Part shown: positions 17,965 through 26,780 of the stretch, piece by piece
Layout of the letters: each line of letters opens with the position of its first letter
How positions within the stretch are numbered: the first letter of the stretch is position 1
Assembly: GCA_049316985.1 (NCBI GenBank)
Contig: JBMOJB010000001.1
Location: 1 to 64,000 of the forward strand
Reading direction: 5' to 3'
DNA: 64,000 nt
DNA from: CANHEE01 sp049316985
GTDB taxonomy: Bacteria; Bacteroidota; Bacteroidia; Chitinophagales; Saprospiraceae
Translations under genes and position numbers: made by a program
The notes under the pieces: model-generated
Seen by the model: only the letters and a program-made list of their open reading frames with translations
The model's database searches: none
Told to the model about the DNA's origin: nothing

Positions 17965-18687
17965 ATGAAATTAGGAATTAGTATGCTTGTACTAAGTGCC
18001 GGCATTTTTGTTTCTTGCGATCCCGCAACAATGAAGAGCGCAATGGGAACATTAGGTCAGAAGACAGAACCTAGTTCCCAAGAAGTTGGTATGGGCCTTA
18101 AAGAAGCTTTACAATTGGGTGTAGGTGAAGGAGTCGCCTTGCTTTCTGCCAAAGATGGGTACTACAAAAGCCCCTATAAAATTCTATTGCCGCCGGAAGC
18201 GAGGAAAGTAAGTGAAAAGTTGAAGGTAATTCCATTGTATTCGAAATTGGAAGATGTTGTCATTGAGAAAATCAACAGAGCGGCTGAAGATGCTGCGCTG
18301 AAAGCCAAGCCAATTTTTGTTTCGGCAATCAGAGAAATTAGTTTTGCAGATGCATGGAGTATTTTGCGAGGTGGACAAAATGCAGCCACTACCTATTTGA
18401 AGGATAAAACCTACGACCGTCTTTATCAAGAATTTAATCCAATAATTATTACATCTTTGGATAAGTTTGAAGCGAGAAAGTACTGGGGCGATGCTGTGAA
18501 TTCCTACAATAAAATTCCCTTTTTAAAAGAAAAGGCGAATCCAAGGCTTGATGACTACGTTACTAAAGAAGCATTAAATGGTTTATTTGCGATGGTTGAG
18601 CAGAAAGAAAAAGACATCAGAGAAAATCCAGTTGCTAGGATTAGTGAATTGTTGAGGTTTGTATTTTCCCGACAGGATAAAAAATAG
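17965..18687 (+). CDS. DUF4197 domain lipoprotein
   Basis: 240 residues from the ATG at 17965, chosen because it gives a proper lipoprotein signal (MKLGISMLVLSAGIFVSC, lipobox FVSC with Cys18). The ATG at 17935 would add ten residues. The mature part contains LKEALQLGVGEGVALLSAKDGYYKSP and ILLPPEARKV (two separate pieces), the conserved start of DUF4197. The helical C-terminal half holds LDDYVTKEALNGLFAMVEQKE. Probably anchored in a membrane facing the periplasm. Function of the family is not known to me. A strong bidirectional terminator follows. Confidence 0.88.
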   Translation: MKLGISMLVLSAGIFVSCDPATMKSAMGTLGQKTEPSSQEVGMGLKEALQLGVGEGVALLSAKDGYYKSPYKILLPPEARKVSEKLKVIPLYSKLEDVVIEKINRAAEDAALKAKPIFVSAIREISFADAWSILRGGQNAATTYLKDKTYDRLYQEFNPIIITSLDKFEARKYWGDAVNSYNKIPFLKEKANPRLDDYVTKEALNGLFAMVEQKEKDIRENPVARISELLRFVFSRQDKK

Positions 18688-18702
18688 TAAATGTTATTAG
18701 AC

Positions 18703-18748
18703 AAAAAAAAATCATTACTGACTTAGAAATCAGTAATGATTTTTTTTT
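18703..18748. terminator. Bidirectional terminator
   Basis: Stem AAATCATTACTGA / TCAGTAATGATTT extended by A8 and T8 tracts, between the convergent DUF4197 and prolyl oligopeptidase genes. Confidence 0.9.
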
Positions 18749-18764
18749 GAAAAATAAGAGAATT

Positions 18765-20864
18765 TTAGATTTTCATTCCAAAATTATGGAATATAAAAGC
18801 ATAGATATCTGCAGTCATTTCAATATTTTTCTTTGTATTGCTTGCTCCATGTCCGGAATTCACGTCAATACGGATCATCACAGGTTTATTGCCTTTGTAT
18901 TTTTCTTGAAGCGTAGCTGCATATTTAAATGAATGTGCAGGCACCACCCGATCATCGTGGTCAGCGGTTGTTACCAAAGTCGCCGGATAGTTCATGTCTT
19001 CTTTGATATTGTGTATCGGCGAATAGGCATATAGCGCTTTAAATTCTTCAGGATCTTCAGAGCTTCCATAATCGGGTTTCCAGTTCCAGCCAATAGTAAA
19101 AGTATGGAAGCGCAGCATGTCCATTACTCCAACTTGCGGAATTGCAACAGCAAAAAGATCTGGACGCTGATTGATTACCGCACCAACAAGCAAACCACCG
19201 TTGGAACCTCCTCTAAGTGCTAGGCGGGATGGATTAGTCCATTTTTTCGAAATTAAATATTCTGCCGCTGCAATGCAATCATCAAAAACATTCTGTTTTT
19301 TCAATTTTGTTCCCTGTTCATGCCATTTTTCGCCATATTCACCGCCTCCGCGCAAGTTCACAGAAGCAAAGACACCACCATTTTCAAGAAATGGAATCAA
19401 AAGCGCACTAAATCCAGGTTGTAGATTAACGTTAAATCCACCATAACCGTATAGTAATGTAGGGTTATTGCCGTCTAGTTTAAGTCCCTTTTTATGCGTA
19501 ATGAACATCGGAATTTTTGTACCATCTTTACTTTTGAAAAATATTTGGTCTGTCGTAAACTGCTCTGGATCGAAAGACAATTTTAATTTACGGAAAACGG
19601 TGCTTTGCTTGGTTTTAATATCGTATTTGAAAGTTGTCGGTGGAGTAGAAAAGGAATTAAAAGTATAGAATACAAATGTATCATCACTATTGCCCCCAAA
19701 TCCATTTACAGTTCCTATTCCCGGCAATTTAATTTCATTTTCCTGTTTTCCCTTAAAATCGTAAACGTACGATTTTGTTATAACGTCCTTGAGGTAAACT
19801 GCAAATAACTTCCCCCCTGCAGAAGAGCAACTCAATAGTGGCTCTTTCTTCTCAGGAAGGATAGTTTTCCAATCTTTTTCCAATGGTTTTTTAGGATCAA
19901 AGAGCATCACTTTTTTATTTGGAGCGTTGGCATTACTCTCAATCAAAAATGTGTTTCCGATGTTGTCAATGACGTCATATTCAGATCCGTTGATTTCCGC
20001 AATTATTGGCATGAAATCTTTCGAACCGTTCATCGCATAAAAAAGTGAGTTGCCTTGTTTGCCTTTTCCGCGATCGCTGATGCTTAAGAAAGCAAACTTC
20101 TCATCTTCTGAAACAGAGACTTGATTGAATTGCTGCGGATTTCCCGGATTTTCGTAAATTAGTTTGTCGGTACTTTGCGCAGTATTGATCGTGTGGTAGT
20201 ATACCATGTGGTTTTCATTTTTTGCGGACAATTCCGAACCTTTTGGTTCTGGATATCTGCTATAGTAGAAACCATTGCCCTGCCAGGAAATTCCGGAGAC
20301 CTTTACCCATTCTATTTTTTCAGGTAAAATTTGTTTGTTGGAAAGATCCATAATGTAGATTTCATTCCAATCTGATCCCCCTTTTGAGGTTGCATAAGCA
20401 CCGTACTTTCCATTTTTCGAAACGATAAATTGTGTCATTCTGGTGGTGCCATCGGTACTCAGTTTATTAGGGTCAATTATCATTTCCGGTTTACCGCTTA
20501 AGCCTTTTTGGCGGTATAGAACCGACTGATTTTGCAGTCCGTCATTTTTATAAAAATAGAACCATTCTTTTTTGCGGCTCGGTGAACTATATTTTTCATA
20601 ATTGAATACCGCTTCACAGCGCTCTCTCAATTTTTCTTTGAAAGGAATAGAATTCAGATAGCCAAAAGTAACTTCATTTTCAGCTTTAACCCATGCAGCG
20701 GTTTCTTCAGAATGGTCATCTTCCAGCCAACGATATGGGTCAGGCACTTTTGTACCATGATAGTCATCAACCTGATCACTTTTTCGAGTTACGGGGTACT
20801 TATATTGAGCTGTCATAGTATTACAAAATAAAAGTACTGCGAATGCGGATAGTAAATATTTCAT
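18765..20864 (-). CDS. Prolyl oligopeptidase family serine peptidase (S9A)
   Basis: 699 residues from the ATG at 20864, which gives a clean signal peptide (MKYLLSAFAVLLFCNTMTA-Q); an upstream ATG at 20891 would spoil it. Exported, probably periplasmic. N-terminal YRWLEDDHSEETAAWVKAEN is the prolyl oligopeptidase signature, followed by a seven-bladed propeller. The catalytic domain has GGSNGGLL with Ser554, DHDDRVVPAHSF (Asp) and NSGHGA (His). Family enzymes cleave short peptides after proline. It may process peptides released by secreted proteases. Monocistronic; a minus-strand TATTTTTG box at 20889-20896 could be its -7 element. Confidence 0.95.
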   Translation of the reverse strand: MKYLLSAFAVLLFCNTMTAQYKYPVTRKSDQVDDYHGTKVPDPYRWLEDDHSEETAAWVKAENEVTFGYLNSIPFKEKLRERCEAVFNYEKYSSPSRKKEWFYFYKNDGLQNQSVLYRQKGLSGKPEMIIDPNKLSTDGTTRMTQFIVSKNGKYGAYATSKGGSDWNEIYIMDLSNKQILPEKIEWVKVSGISWQGNGFYYSRYPEPKGSELSAKNENHMVYYHTINTAQSTDKLIYENPGNPQQFNQVSVSEDEKFAFLSISDRGKGKQGNSLFYAMNGSKDFMPIIAEINGSEYDVIDNIGNTFLIESNANAPNKKVMLFDPKKPLEKDWKTILPEKKEPLLSCSSAGGKLFAVYLKDVITKSYVYDFKGKQENEIKLPGIGTVNGFGGNSDDTFVFYTFNSFSTPPTTFKYDIKTKQSTVFRKLKLSFDPEQFTTDQIFFKSKDGTKIPMFITHKKGLKLDGNNPTLLYGYGGFNVNLQPGFSALLIPFLENGGVFASVNLRGGGEYGEKWHEQGTKLKKQNVFDDCIAAAEYLISKKWTNPSRLALRGGSNGGLLVGAVINQRPDLFAVAIPQVGVMDMLRFHTFTIGWNWKPDYGSSEDPEEFKALYAYSPIHNIKEDMNYPATLVTTADHDDRVVPAHSFKYAATLQEKYKGNKPVMIRIDVNSGHGASNTKKNIEMTADIYAFIFHNFGMKI

Positions 20865-20896
20865 TGTATCGTGTTTTGTGATAAAATGCAAAAATA

Positions 20897-21405
20897 TGGA
20901 AATTTGTTCGAAAAGGCACAGTATTTTGTTGCTTTCGACTAATTGATGAATTCAAAGGACGTTCAGCATGATTCATTTGATCAGTGGGAAGTGGAAAATT
21001 TCGGAGATATATAGATTATTGCGCTATTTTGTGCTGTGCGGGTAGTTGATTTACTAAGATAACTGCTACCAAATTTGAAGATTTGAAAATAAATTGACTG
21101 CCTGACTCCAGGCAGGAACTCCAGTGGAGTTCTTGCTTTTAAAAGACTATCAAGTATTTAAGGAATTACGATAATTCAGGAATCTTACAAGAGGTTAAAA
21201 TTGACGAAGCTGATTAGAAAGTTCTTTCAAATTTTCATATTTGCAAATTACACTACATAAAGCTTGAAAAACAAGTTTATCCACACAAATTGACATTGAG
21301 CCTAAATTATACACTGTTGTGCCAGTAGTAAAAGTTTAAAAAAAGGGAATTTTCGATTTACTCTACTAAAAAACTTGTAATTTCGCACAACAAAACCTTC
21401 ATTTC
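20897..21405. other. Spacer with two adjacent hairpins
   Basis: About 500 non-coding bases between divergent genes. Apart from two small hairpins at 21098-21132 and a partial -7 box (TAATTTCG, 21378-21385) upstream of the next gene, I see no conserved element or frame. Confidence 0.35.
21098..21132. repeat. Double hairpin repeat
   Basis: CTGCCTG-ACTC-CAGGCAG (21098-21115) is followed directly by GAACTCCA-G-TGGAGTTC (21116-21132). Both stems are perfect. A related TGCC-GGTA-GGCA hairpin followed by GGAA lies near 32437. REP-like palindromes are one possibility. Confidence 0.5.
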
Positions 21406-23484
21406 ATGTCGAGACAAAAAGATTCTCAAAATATTTCTTCTGGATTTATGGAAGAAACAAATTCAACAGTTCTCAATGCGGAAAAACAGGAATATAAAAT
21501 ATGGCAGATTGTATTTTGGTTTTTTTTCACGGTGGGTTCGCTTTTCGTTTTTCTTACAGCCTCAAAAGTTGGTGTCAATGCAGATGAGGATTTTCAGGTT
21601 AAGTATTCTGAAAGTTTGATTGACTGGTATACGGGTGTAAAAAAGGATACAGCGACGATGTCAGCAGTAGAAAAGCAATGCAACGCGCTGAATTTTACCT
21701 ACCGAAATGCCAATATGCACTATTATGGTGGTTTTTTTGAAGTACTTTCCGGCGCGACTAATCGAATTTTAGGGAACAAACCAGATCAACTGAGTTATCA
21801 CCACGTCAGACATTATCTGGTGGCAATTTTTGGTTTGCTTGCAATTTTGTTTACAGCATGGTCTGTAAAGCAGATCGCAAATCAAAAAGCTGCCATTCTC
21901 GCGATGGGCTTAATGTTTATTTCCCCTTATTATTTTGGCAATTCTTTGATGAACCCAAAGGACATTCCATTCTGCGCGGGCTTCGCTATTTCACTGTACT
22001 ATATGATCATGTTTTTTAAGCGGATGCCGGATCAGATCAATTGGAAAATTGTTTTTGGACTTGCGATGGGTTTTACAGTTGCTTTAGGAACACGAGCGGG
22101 AGGAATATTGTTGATTGCCTATTTTGCCTTATTTTTATTGCTTCACATCGGATCTACATATGGCGTTGGAAAGTTTTTTAATAATAAGCAATTATTTCTA
22201 AAGTACCTCAAATTTGCCGGTATAGCTGTGGTCGGCGGCTATGTGGGAGCAGTTTTGTTCTGGCCCTATGCTTTGGTTAGCCCTATTACACATCCCTTTA
22301 AGGCGCTCAGTGAGTTTGATAAATTTGCAATAGGAATCCGCGTACTTTTTCAAGGTGAAAATGTTATGTCTGACGCAAGTCCCTGGTATTATGCACCACA
22401 GTCCATTTTTCAAACGACACCTTTGGTTGTTTGGGCGGGTTTTCTTGGAGGAATATTGTTGTCTTTTGCCTTATTTAAAAGATATAGTTTTTTACCGGTT
22501 TTTATAGGATTTTTTTCTGCTATATTTCCGGTCATATACGTCGTATACAAGGATTCAAATATGTATAACCAATGGAGGCATTTGCTTTTTGTATTTCCGG
22601 GCATTATCATAATAGCAAGTCTAGCCTTTAATTTGATATTCGAATATTTCTCTGCGATGAGTAAAGCCCTGGGCCTGGTATTTCTCACCGCTATAGGTTT
22701 GGGTGCGGCACCCTCTGCTTTTCATATTTTCAAAAATCAGGATCTTAGTTTTGTTTACTATAATGAAGGAGTTGGAGGTGTCAAAAAGCAATTAGGCAGG
22801 AATGAGACCGACTATTGGGGCTTAAGTGTCAAAGGGGGAATAGATTATCTGGAGCAACAAGGAATTTTGAATGATCACATGGACAAGCAAGTAGTCATCA
22901 TCAGCAATATGGGTTATGCTTTGCAAACCTATACCAGAAAATATGGAGATAAAGTAAAATGGCTTTACGCCAGTTATCCCAACAGGTACAAATTTAAATG
23001 GGACTATGCCCTTTATACTTCGCTTTTTGTATCTGGTGATCAGATTCGGGCCGGTAATTGGCCGATGAAATCGGGGACAATTCAGGCTATCACCGTCGAC
23101 GATGTGCCTGTTCTTGCAATTATGAAACAGGATACTTCGCAATATGTATTTAAAGCGCAACAGTACCAGAAAGAAAATAGACTTCCGGAAGCGATAGAGC
23201 AATTAAAATCTGAACTGCAAATTCATCCAGACAATGAGGTGGCCTTGGGGAATCTGGTTGAATGTTATTTGAATACGGGAGATTTTGTCGGCGCTTTGGG
23301 AGTGTCAGATGCGCTGATTAGATGTTCACCGGAAAATTCCACTGCGTATTATATGAAAGGTCTGGCACAAGCCCAAAAAGGTGATTTAAGTGGAGCGGTC
23401 AGTAGTCTGCAAATCTGTCTTCGATTTAGCCCAGATTTTGCACAGGCCAGAGAATTGCTGACCAGAATCAGGAGTGCAAATTGA
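21406..23484 (+). CDS. GT39-like membrane glycosyltransferase with C-terminal TPRs
   Basis: 692 residues with about ten membrane segments between residues 25 and 450. The first periplasmic loop has GVNADEDFQVKYSESLIDWY, where the acidic pair matches the catalytic DE of GT-C/ArnT/PMT-like enzymes that use polyprenyl-phosphate sugars. The loop has NSLMNPKDIPFC, also conserved in the group. The last 110 residues (from about 585) are TPR-like (YQKENRLPEAIEQLKSELQI; AYYMKGLAQAQKGDLSGAVS). The sugar and acceptor are unknown. The dihydroorotase-like gene starts 42 bases after its stop. Confidence 0.8.
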   Translation: MSRQKDSQNISSGFMEETNSTVLNAEKQEYKIWQIVFWFFFTVGSLFVFLTASKVGVNADEDFQVKYSESLIDWYTGVKKDTATMSAVEKQCNALNFTYRNANMHYYGGFFEVLSGATNRILGNKPDQLSYHHVRHYLVAIFGLLAILFTAWSVKQIANQKAAILAMGLMFISPYYFGNSLMNPKDIPFCAGFAISLYYMIMFFKRMPDQINWKIVFGLAMGFTVALGTRAGGILLIAYFALFLLLHIGSTYGVGKFFNNKQLFLKYLKFAGIAVVGGYVGAVLFWPYALVSPITHPFKALSEFDKFAIGIRVLFQGENVMSDASPWYYAPQSIFQTTPLVVWAGFLGGILLSFALFKRYSFLPVFIGFFSAIFPVIYVVYKDSNMYNQWRHLLFVFPGIIIIASLAFNLIFEYFSAMSKALGLVFLTAIGLGAAPSAFHIFKNQDLSFVYYNEGVGGVKKQLGRNETDYWGLSVKGGIDYLEQQGILNDHMDKQVVIISNMGYALQTYTRKYGDKVKWLYASYPNRYKFKWDYALYTSLFVSGDQIRAGNWPMKSGTIQAITVDDVPVLAIMKQDTSQYVFKAQQYQKENRLPEAIEQLKSELQIHPDNEVALGNLVECYLNTGDFVGALGVSDALIRCSPENSTAYYMKGLAQAQKGDLSGAVSSLQICLRFSPDFAQARELLTRIRSAN

Positions 23485-23526
23485 TTGACCATTATTTCCG
23501 GGATTTTAAAATAAACACAATTTTCA

Positions 23527-24789
23527 ATGATTTTTATTAAAAACACACTAGTACTTCATCCGGATAGCTCGTTTCATCGGCAGAATGTGGATATGATAAT
23601 AGAAGGCGGAATTATTCAAAAGATTGGGAAAAGCTTAGTTGTTCCGGCGGATGCGAAAATCATTTCAGGAGAAGGTGCATTTATTTCCCCGGGATTTATG
23701 GACCTTGGAGTACAGGTCTGTGATCCGGGTTTTGAACACCGGGAAGATGTATTTTCTGCTTCTGCTGCTGCAGAATTCGGGGGATTTACGGCGATTGCAA
23801 TTTTTCCGAATACACAACCTGCTTTGCATTCGAAATCCGAGCTGGCTTATATAAAAAAGAGAACCGAAGGTTTTCTTGTTGATTTTAAAGTTATCGGAGC
23901 ACTGACAAGAGATTGCAAAGGAGAAGAGATAAGTGAAATGTACGATATGCATAGTTCGGGTTCGATAGCTTTTTCAGATGGTCAGAAAGTTATGAAAAAT
24001 GGCGATGTGATGCTCAGGGCTTTGCAATATGTCAAGGCTTTCGATGGATTAGTGATGAATCATCCCTTTGAAAAATCAGTGGCTTCCGGTGGACAAATGC
24101 ATGAAGGAGTGATGAGTACTAGTCTTGGGATGAAGGGTATTCCTTCTCTTTCCGAAGAATTGATGTTGGTACGTGATTTATATTTGCTTGAATATTGTGA
24201 TAGCCGACTGCACGTTTTTAATATTTCGACTGCCCGTTCAGTTGATTTAATTCGGCAGGCAAAAGCCAAAGGTTTGAAAGTCAGTGCTTCAGTAGCGGCT
24301 ATCAACCTTGCCTTTGATGATAGTCACGTCGAAAACTTTGAAACTTTCATGAAAGTTCAACCGCCGCTACGGGCAAAAAGTGATATTGTGGCTTTGTGTA
24401 TCGGCTTGAAAGATGGCACGATCAATATTATATCATCCAATCATAGCCCTCAGGATGAAGAAGCAAAAAATCTGGAATTCCCATATGCAGAATTTGGTGC
24501 TGTTGGGTTGGAGACTGCAGTGGCAGTGGCAAATACTTATAGTGGATTAAGTAGCGAAGAGCTTGTTGATAAATTTGCTATACAGCCACGTAGAATAATG
24601 AAGCTTGATATTCCAAAAATTGAAGAAAATGCAGCCGCAGAGCTGACACTCTTTCATCCGAAACTGGAATGGACCTATCAAGCAGAACAAATCTTTTCGA
24701 AATCTAAGAACTCACCTTTTGTAGGTAAGAAATTGCTTGGAAAGGCAATCGCCGTATTCAACCAGGGGCAGGGAGTGATTTTGCCATAA
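23527..24789 (+). CDS. Dihydroorotase-like protein, probably catalytically inactive
   Basis: 420-residue amidohydrolase-fold protein aligned to dihydroorotase (ISPGFMDLG, PNTQPAL, SNHSPQ, PYAEFGAVGLETAV). Active enzymes have FxDxHxHxREPG. Here both metal-binding His are Gly61 and Gln63, the substrate Arg is Cys65, and the catalytic Asp of DHAPH is Asn305. The H of the conserved NHPFEK and HVFNIST stretches remains. It is therefore unlikely to hydrolyse dihydroorotate. Pseudomonas has an inactive PyrC' that supports aspartate carbamoyltransferase assembly, and Bacteroidota often carry a similar second copy. A role of that sort is my inference. A terminator follows. Confidence 0.85.
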   Translation: MIFIKNTLVLHPDSSFHRQNVDMIIEGGIIQKIGKSLVVPADAKIISGEGAFISPGFMDLGVQVCDPGFEHREDVFSASAAAEFGGFTAIAIFPNTQPALHSKSELAYIKKRTEGFLVDFKVIGALTRDCKGEEISEMYDMHSSGSIAFSDGQKVMKNGDVMLRALQYVKAFDGLVMNHPFEKSVASGGQMHEGVMSTSLGMKGIPSLSEELMLVRDLYLLEYCDSRLHVFNISTARSVDLIRQAKAKGLKVSASVAAINLAFDDSHVENFETFMKVQPPLRAKSDIVALCIGLKDGTINIISSNHSPQDEEAKNLEFPYAEFGAVGLETAVAVANTYSGLSSEELVDKFAIQPRRIMKLDIPKIEENAAAELTLFHPKLEWTYQAEQIFSKSKNSPFVGKKLLGKAIAVFNQGQGVILP

Positions 24790-24790
24790 A

Positions 24791-24830
24791 AAAAAGTCCC
24801 CAAATGATTGTTTCTCCGGGGACCTTTTTT
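24791..24830. terminator. Bidirectional terminator
   Basis: Stem AAAAAGTCCCC / GGGGACCTTTTTT between the convergent dihydroorotase-like and dockerin-type genes. Confidence 0.85.
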
Positions 24831-24833
24831 GAT

Positions 24834-26099
24834 CTAATTAAGTTCTTCGAACAGCCCATTAGAGATTTCCCAAATAATTGAATCTAATGCATCAACCGAT
24901 CCATCGAGATTGTAGTCAGCATTAAGAGAAAAGGCATTCATAAATAATCCGTTTTGGTTTTCCCATTCGATTGAATCGAAAGCATCAATTGAGCCGTCTG
25001 AATTGGCATCTCCTCCATTCATTTTATTAAGACTGCCGTTGATGGCAACCATCGGTGAAAGGCCATATAAAGCGACAGAATTGTTGCTCAGGTTCAATGC
25101 TGTAGTTGTACTACTCAATGCGATGGTATTTGCGGTCCTAAAGCCTAAGTGGTTGCGATGTCTTACTGCAATGTAGTAGCTTCCTACGGGGGCACTAAAT
25201 TCAAGTGCTGATATGCCATCCATCGCGACAATATCGCCATCTCGCTGTAAGAGAGCAGTTTTTGTTTGTGTTACACTTGTCGCTCCCGGATTACCTGTTC
25301 GCAATTCTAAAAACAGCCATTCTACTATAGCATCTTGTCCAATTGTATTCAATACAGATTGAGTTGTACTTGCGGTTGTTCCGTTGTTGACATGAGTAAA
25401 TGTGGCGTTTAGTGGTGCTGTGGCATAAGGATCTGACAAGGGGAAGCTGGGGTCAGACCTAAGATAATCATCCATTAGTCCTGTACCGGGGTCATAATTG
25501 CTGAGATACACTTTTGCAGCCAATTTCAAGTTTTGAGAAGCGCCGCTTGCACTAGGAACGGTCAATGACCCGGCATACACGTTGTCACCACTGGTTCCGC
25601 CGTCACCATTTGTACAGTTTACAACAAAATAAAAGCTAACACTACTGCTATTTTGAGTAGCTGGTGCCAGCCAGCTAAAGGTCCAGCTTACTTCTTTATT
25701 TGGGCCATTGGTTGCAAAGTAGTTTGGGCCGTCATGGGTTAGTAGTCCTACTGCATTCATTGCATCCCGAGAGCCATTTCCCGCTACAAGCGTACCATAA
25801 TTTGCTCCAGCGGCATCCAACGCTTCAATCTGAAAACCTGCCCGTATAGCGGTTGTTGTGCTGGGAATGGAAAAAGAAAGTGTAATCGAATAATTTTGAC
25901 CTCCGACGAAAGTTGCAGGGAGTCCGGTTAGTGTTGCAATTCCTCCTGAGTTTGAACCACCACCATGGCAATTGCCACAAGTGCCGCCGGAGTTAGGAGA
26001 TCCTGAATAATTGTCGTCAACTCCTCCAGAGTACGAACCTAGCAGAATGAATGCAAGACTACCTAAAAAGATTGTCTTGATGTAAGGTAATTTTTTCAT
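24834..26099 (-). CDS. Secreted CxxCH protein, choice-of-anchor V-like, with dockerin-like C-terminus
   Basis: 421 residues with signal peptide (KTIFLGSLAFILLGSYSGG). Right after it comes SGSPNSGGTCGNCHGG, a CxxCH motif in the context typical of the choice-of-anchor V domain (a Reeler-like beta-sandwich follows: PATFVGGQNYSITLSFSIP). CxxCH could bind heme c, or serve another purpose. Middle region: a second beta-rich domain. Residues about 355-415 contain two EF-hand-like calcium loops, DANSDGSIDAFDSIEWENQN and DYNLDGSVDALDSIIWEISN, like dockerin type I repeats. No type IX sorting domain is visible, so the export route beyond Sec is unclear. A divergence from other choice-of-anchor V proteins cannot be judged here. 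Confidence 0.75.
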   Translation of the reverse strand: MKKLPYIKTIFLGSLAFILLGSYSGGVDDNYSGSPNSGGTCGNCHGGGSNSGGIATLTGLPATFVGGQNYSITLSFSIPSTTTAIRAGFQIEALDAAGANYGTLVAGNGSRDAMNAVGLLTHDGPNYFATNGPNKEVSWTFSWLAPATQNSSSVSFYFVVNCTNGDGGTSGDNVYAGSLTVPSASGASQNLKLAAKVYLSNYDPGTGLMDDYLRSDPSFPLSDPYATAPLNATFTHVNNGTTASTTQSVLNTIGQDAIVEWLFLELRTGNPGATSVTQTKTALLQRDGDIVAMDGISALEFSAPVGSYYIAVRHRNHLGFRTANTIALSSTTTALNLSNNSVALYGLSPMVAINGSLNKMNGGDANSDGSIDAFDSIEWENQNGLFMNAFSLNADYNLDGSVDALDSIIWEISNGLFEELN

Positions 26100-26155
26100 T
26101 TTTAAAGTTGGGTTTTATAGTGATGAAAAAAATCAATTTGTTACATGCGTATAAA

Positions 26156-26195
26156 CACAAAAAGGCACAAGTTGTAGAACTTGCGCCTTTTTGTG
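26156..26195 (-). terminator. Rho-independent terminator
   Basis: Stem CACAAAAAGGC / GCCTTTTTGTG with inner ACAAGTT/AACTTG pairing. Ends the Cys-rich gene transcript on the minus strand. Confidence 0.8.
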
Positions 26196-26217
26196 AAAAG
26201 TATTAATTTAAAAGAAA

Positions 26218-26565
26218 TTAGTTTTGGTTTTCAACTGGTGCCTTCATTTCCTCAGTAGCTTTTACAGTTTTGATTTGCATTGCATCTGAAGGTACAGTGG
26301 CATCTGACATTTTTCCTGCGCCGTGGCAAGAGCTAGCTTCTTTTTTACTGCAACTTTTTTTATCACCTTTAGCGCAACAAGCTTTGGCTTCGCTGGTATT
26401 GGCTACTTTCTTAACTACATCATCGCTGCTTACTGCTGACGTAGAAGTAGAAGAAGTTTCAGTTTTTTTCGCACAGCAAGATTTCTTACTTGCACAAGAT
26501 TGAGCACTTACATTTATGATTGAAATAAATGCAAAGAAACTCAGCATTAACATGATTTTTTTCAT
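26218..26565 (-). CDS. Small secreted Cys/Lys-rich protein
   Basis: 115 residues with a signal peptide (KKIMLMLSFFAFISIINVSA-Q). The mature part has nine Cys in CASKKSCCAKK, KACCAKGDKKSCSKK and SSCHG groups, plus Ser/Thr/Lys-rich linkers and a His. This resembles a periplasmic metal-binding or metal-buffering peptide; no named family recognised. It has its own promoter with near-consensus boxes at 26607-26638 and its own terminator. Expression is thus independent of its neighbours. Metal binding is inferred from the CC pairs only. Confidence 0.7.
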   Translation of the reverse strand: MKKIMLMLSFFAFISIINVSAQSCASKKSCCAKKTETSSTSTSAVSSDDVVKKVANTSEAKACCAKGDKKSCSKKEASSCHGAGKMSDATVPSDAMQIKTVKATEEMKAPVENQN

Positions 26566-26606
26566 TTTTGAATGAATGTTTAATTATGAATGAATAATAT
26601 AGTAGT

Positions 26607-26638
26607 CAAATGTACAAAGTTGCTTAATCAATTGCAAA
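26607..26638 (-). promoter_or_regulatory. Bacteroidota-type promoter
   Basis: On the minus strand TTTG (26635-26638), 20-base spacer, TACATTTG (26607-26614). It lies about 40 bases upstream of the Cys-rich gene. Confidence 0.65.
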
Positions 26639-26780
26639 TATTTTATACGAAATCAACAGGCTTTAACAAAACAATAAGAGCTTTAGTTGTACCGCGAATG
26701 GTGTTCCCTATGATAACAAGGTATCAAATTGCCGTATATTCAATTACCTGGCTTATAGTCAAAACGTCTTGAAGAAGAAT

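Noticed and set aside
26590..26772. 60-codon plus-strand frame between the Cys-rich and lolA-like genes
   Set aside because: It covers the minus-strand promoter of the Cys-rich gene and has no recognisable content.
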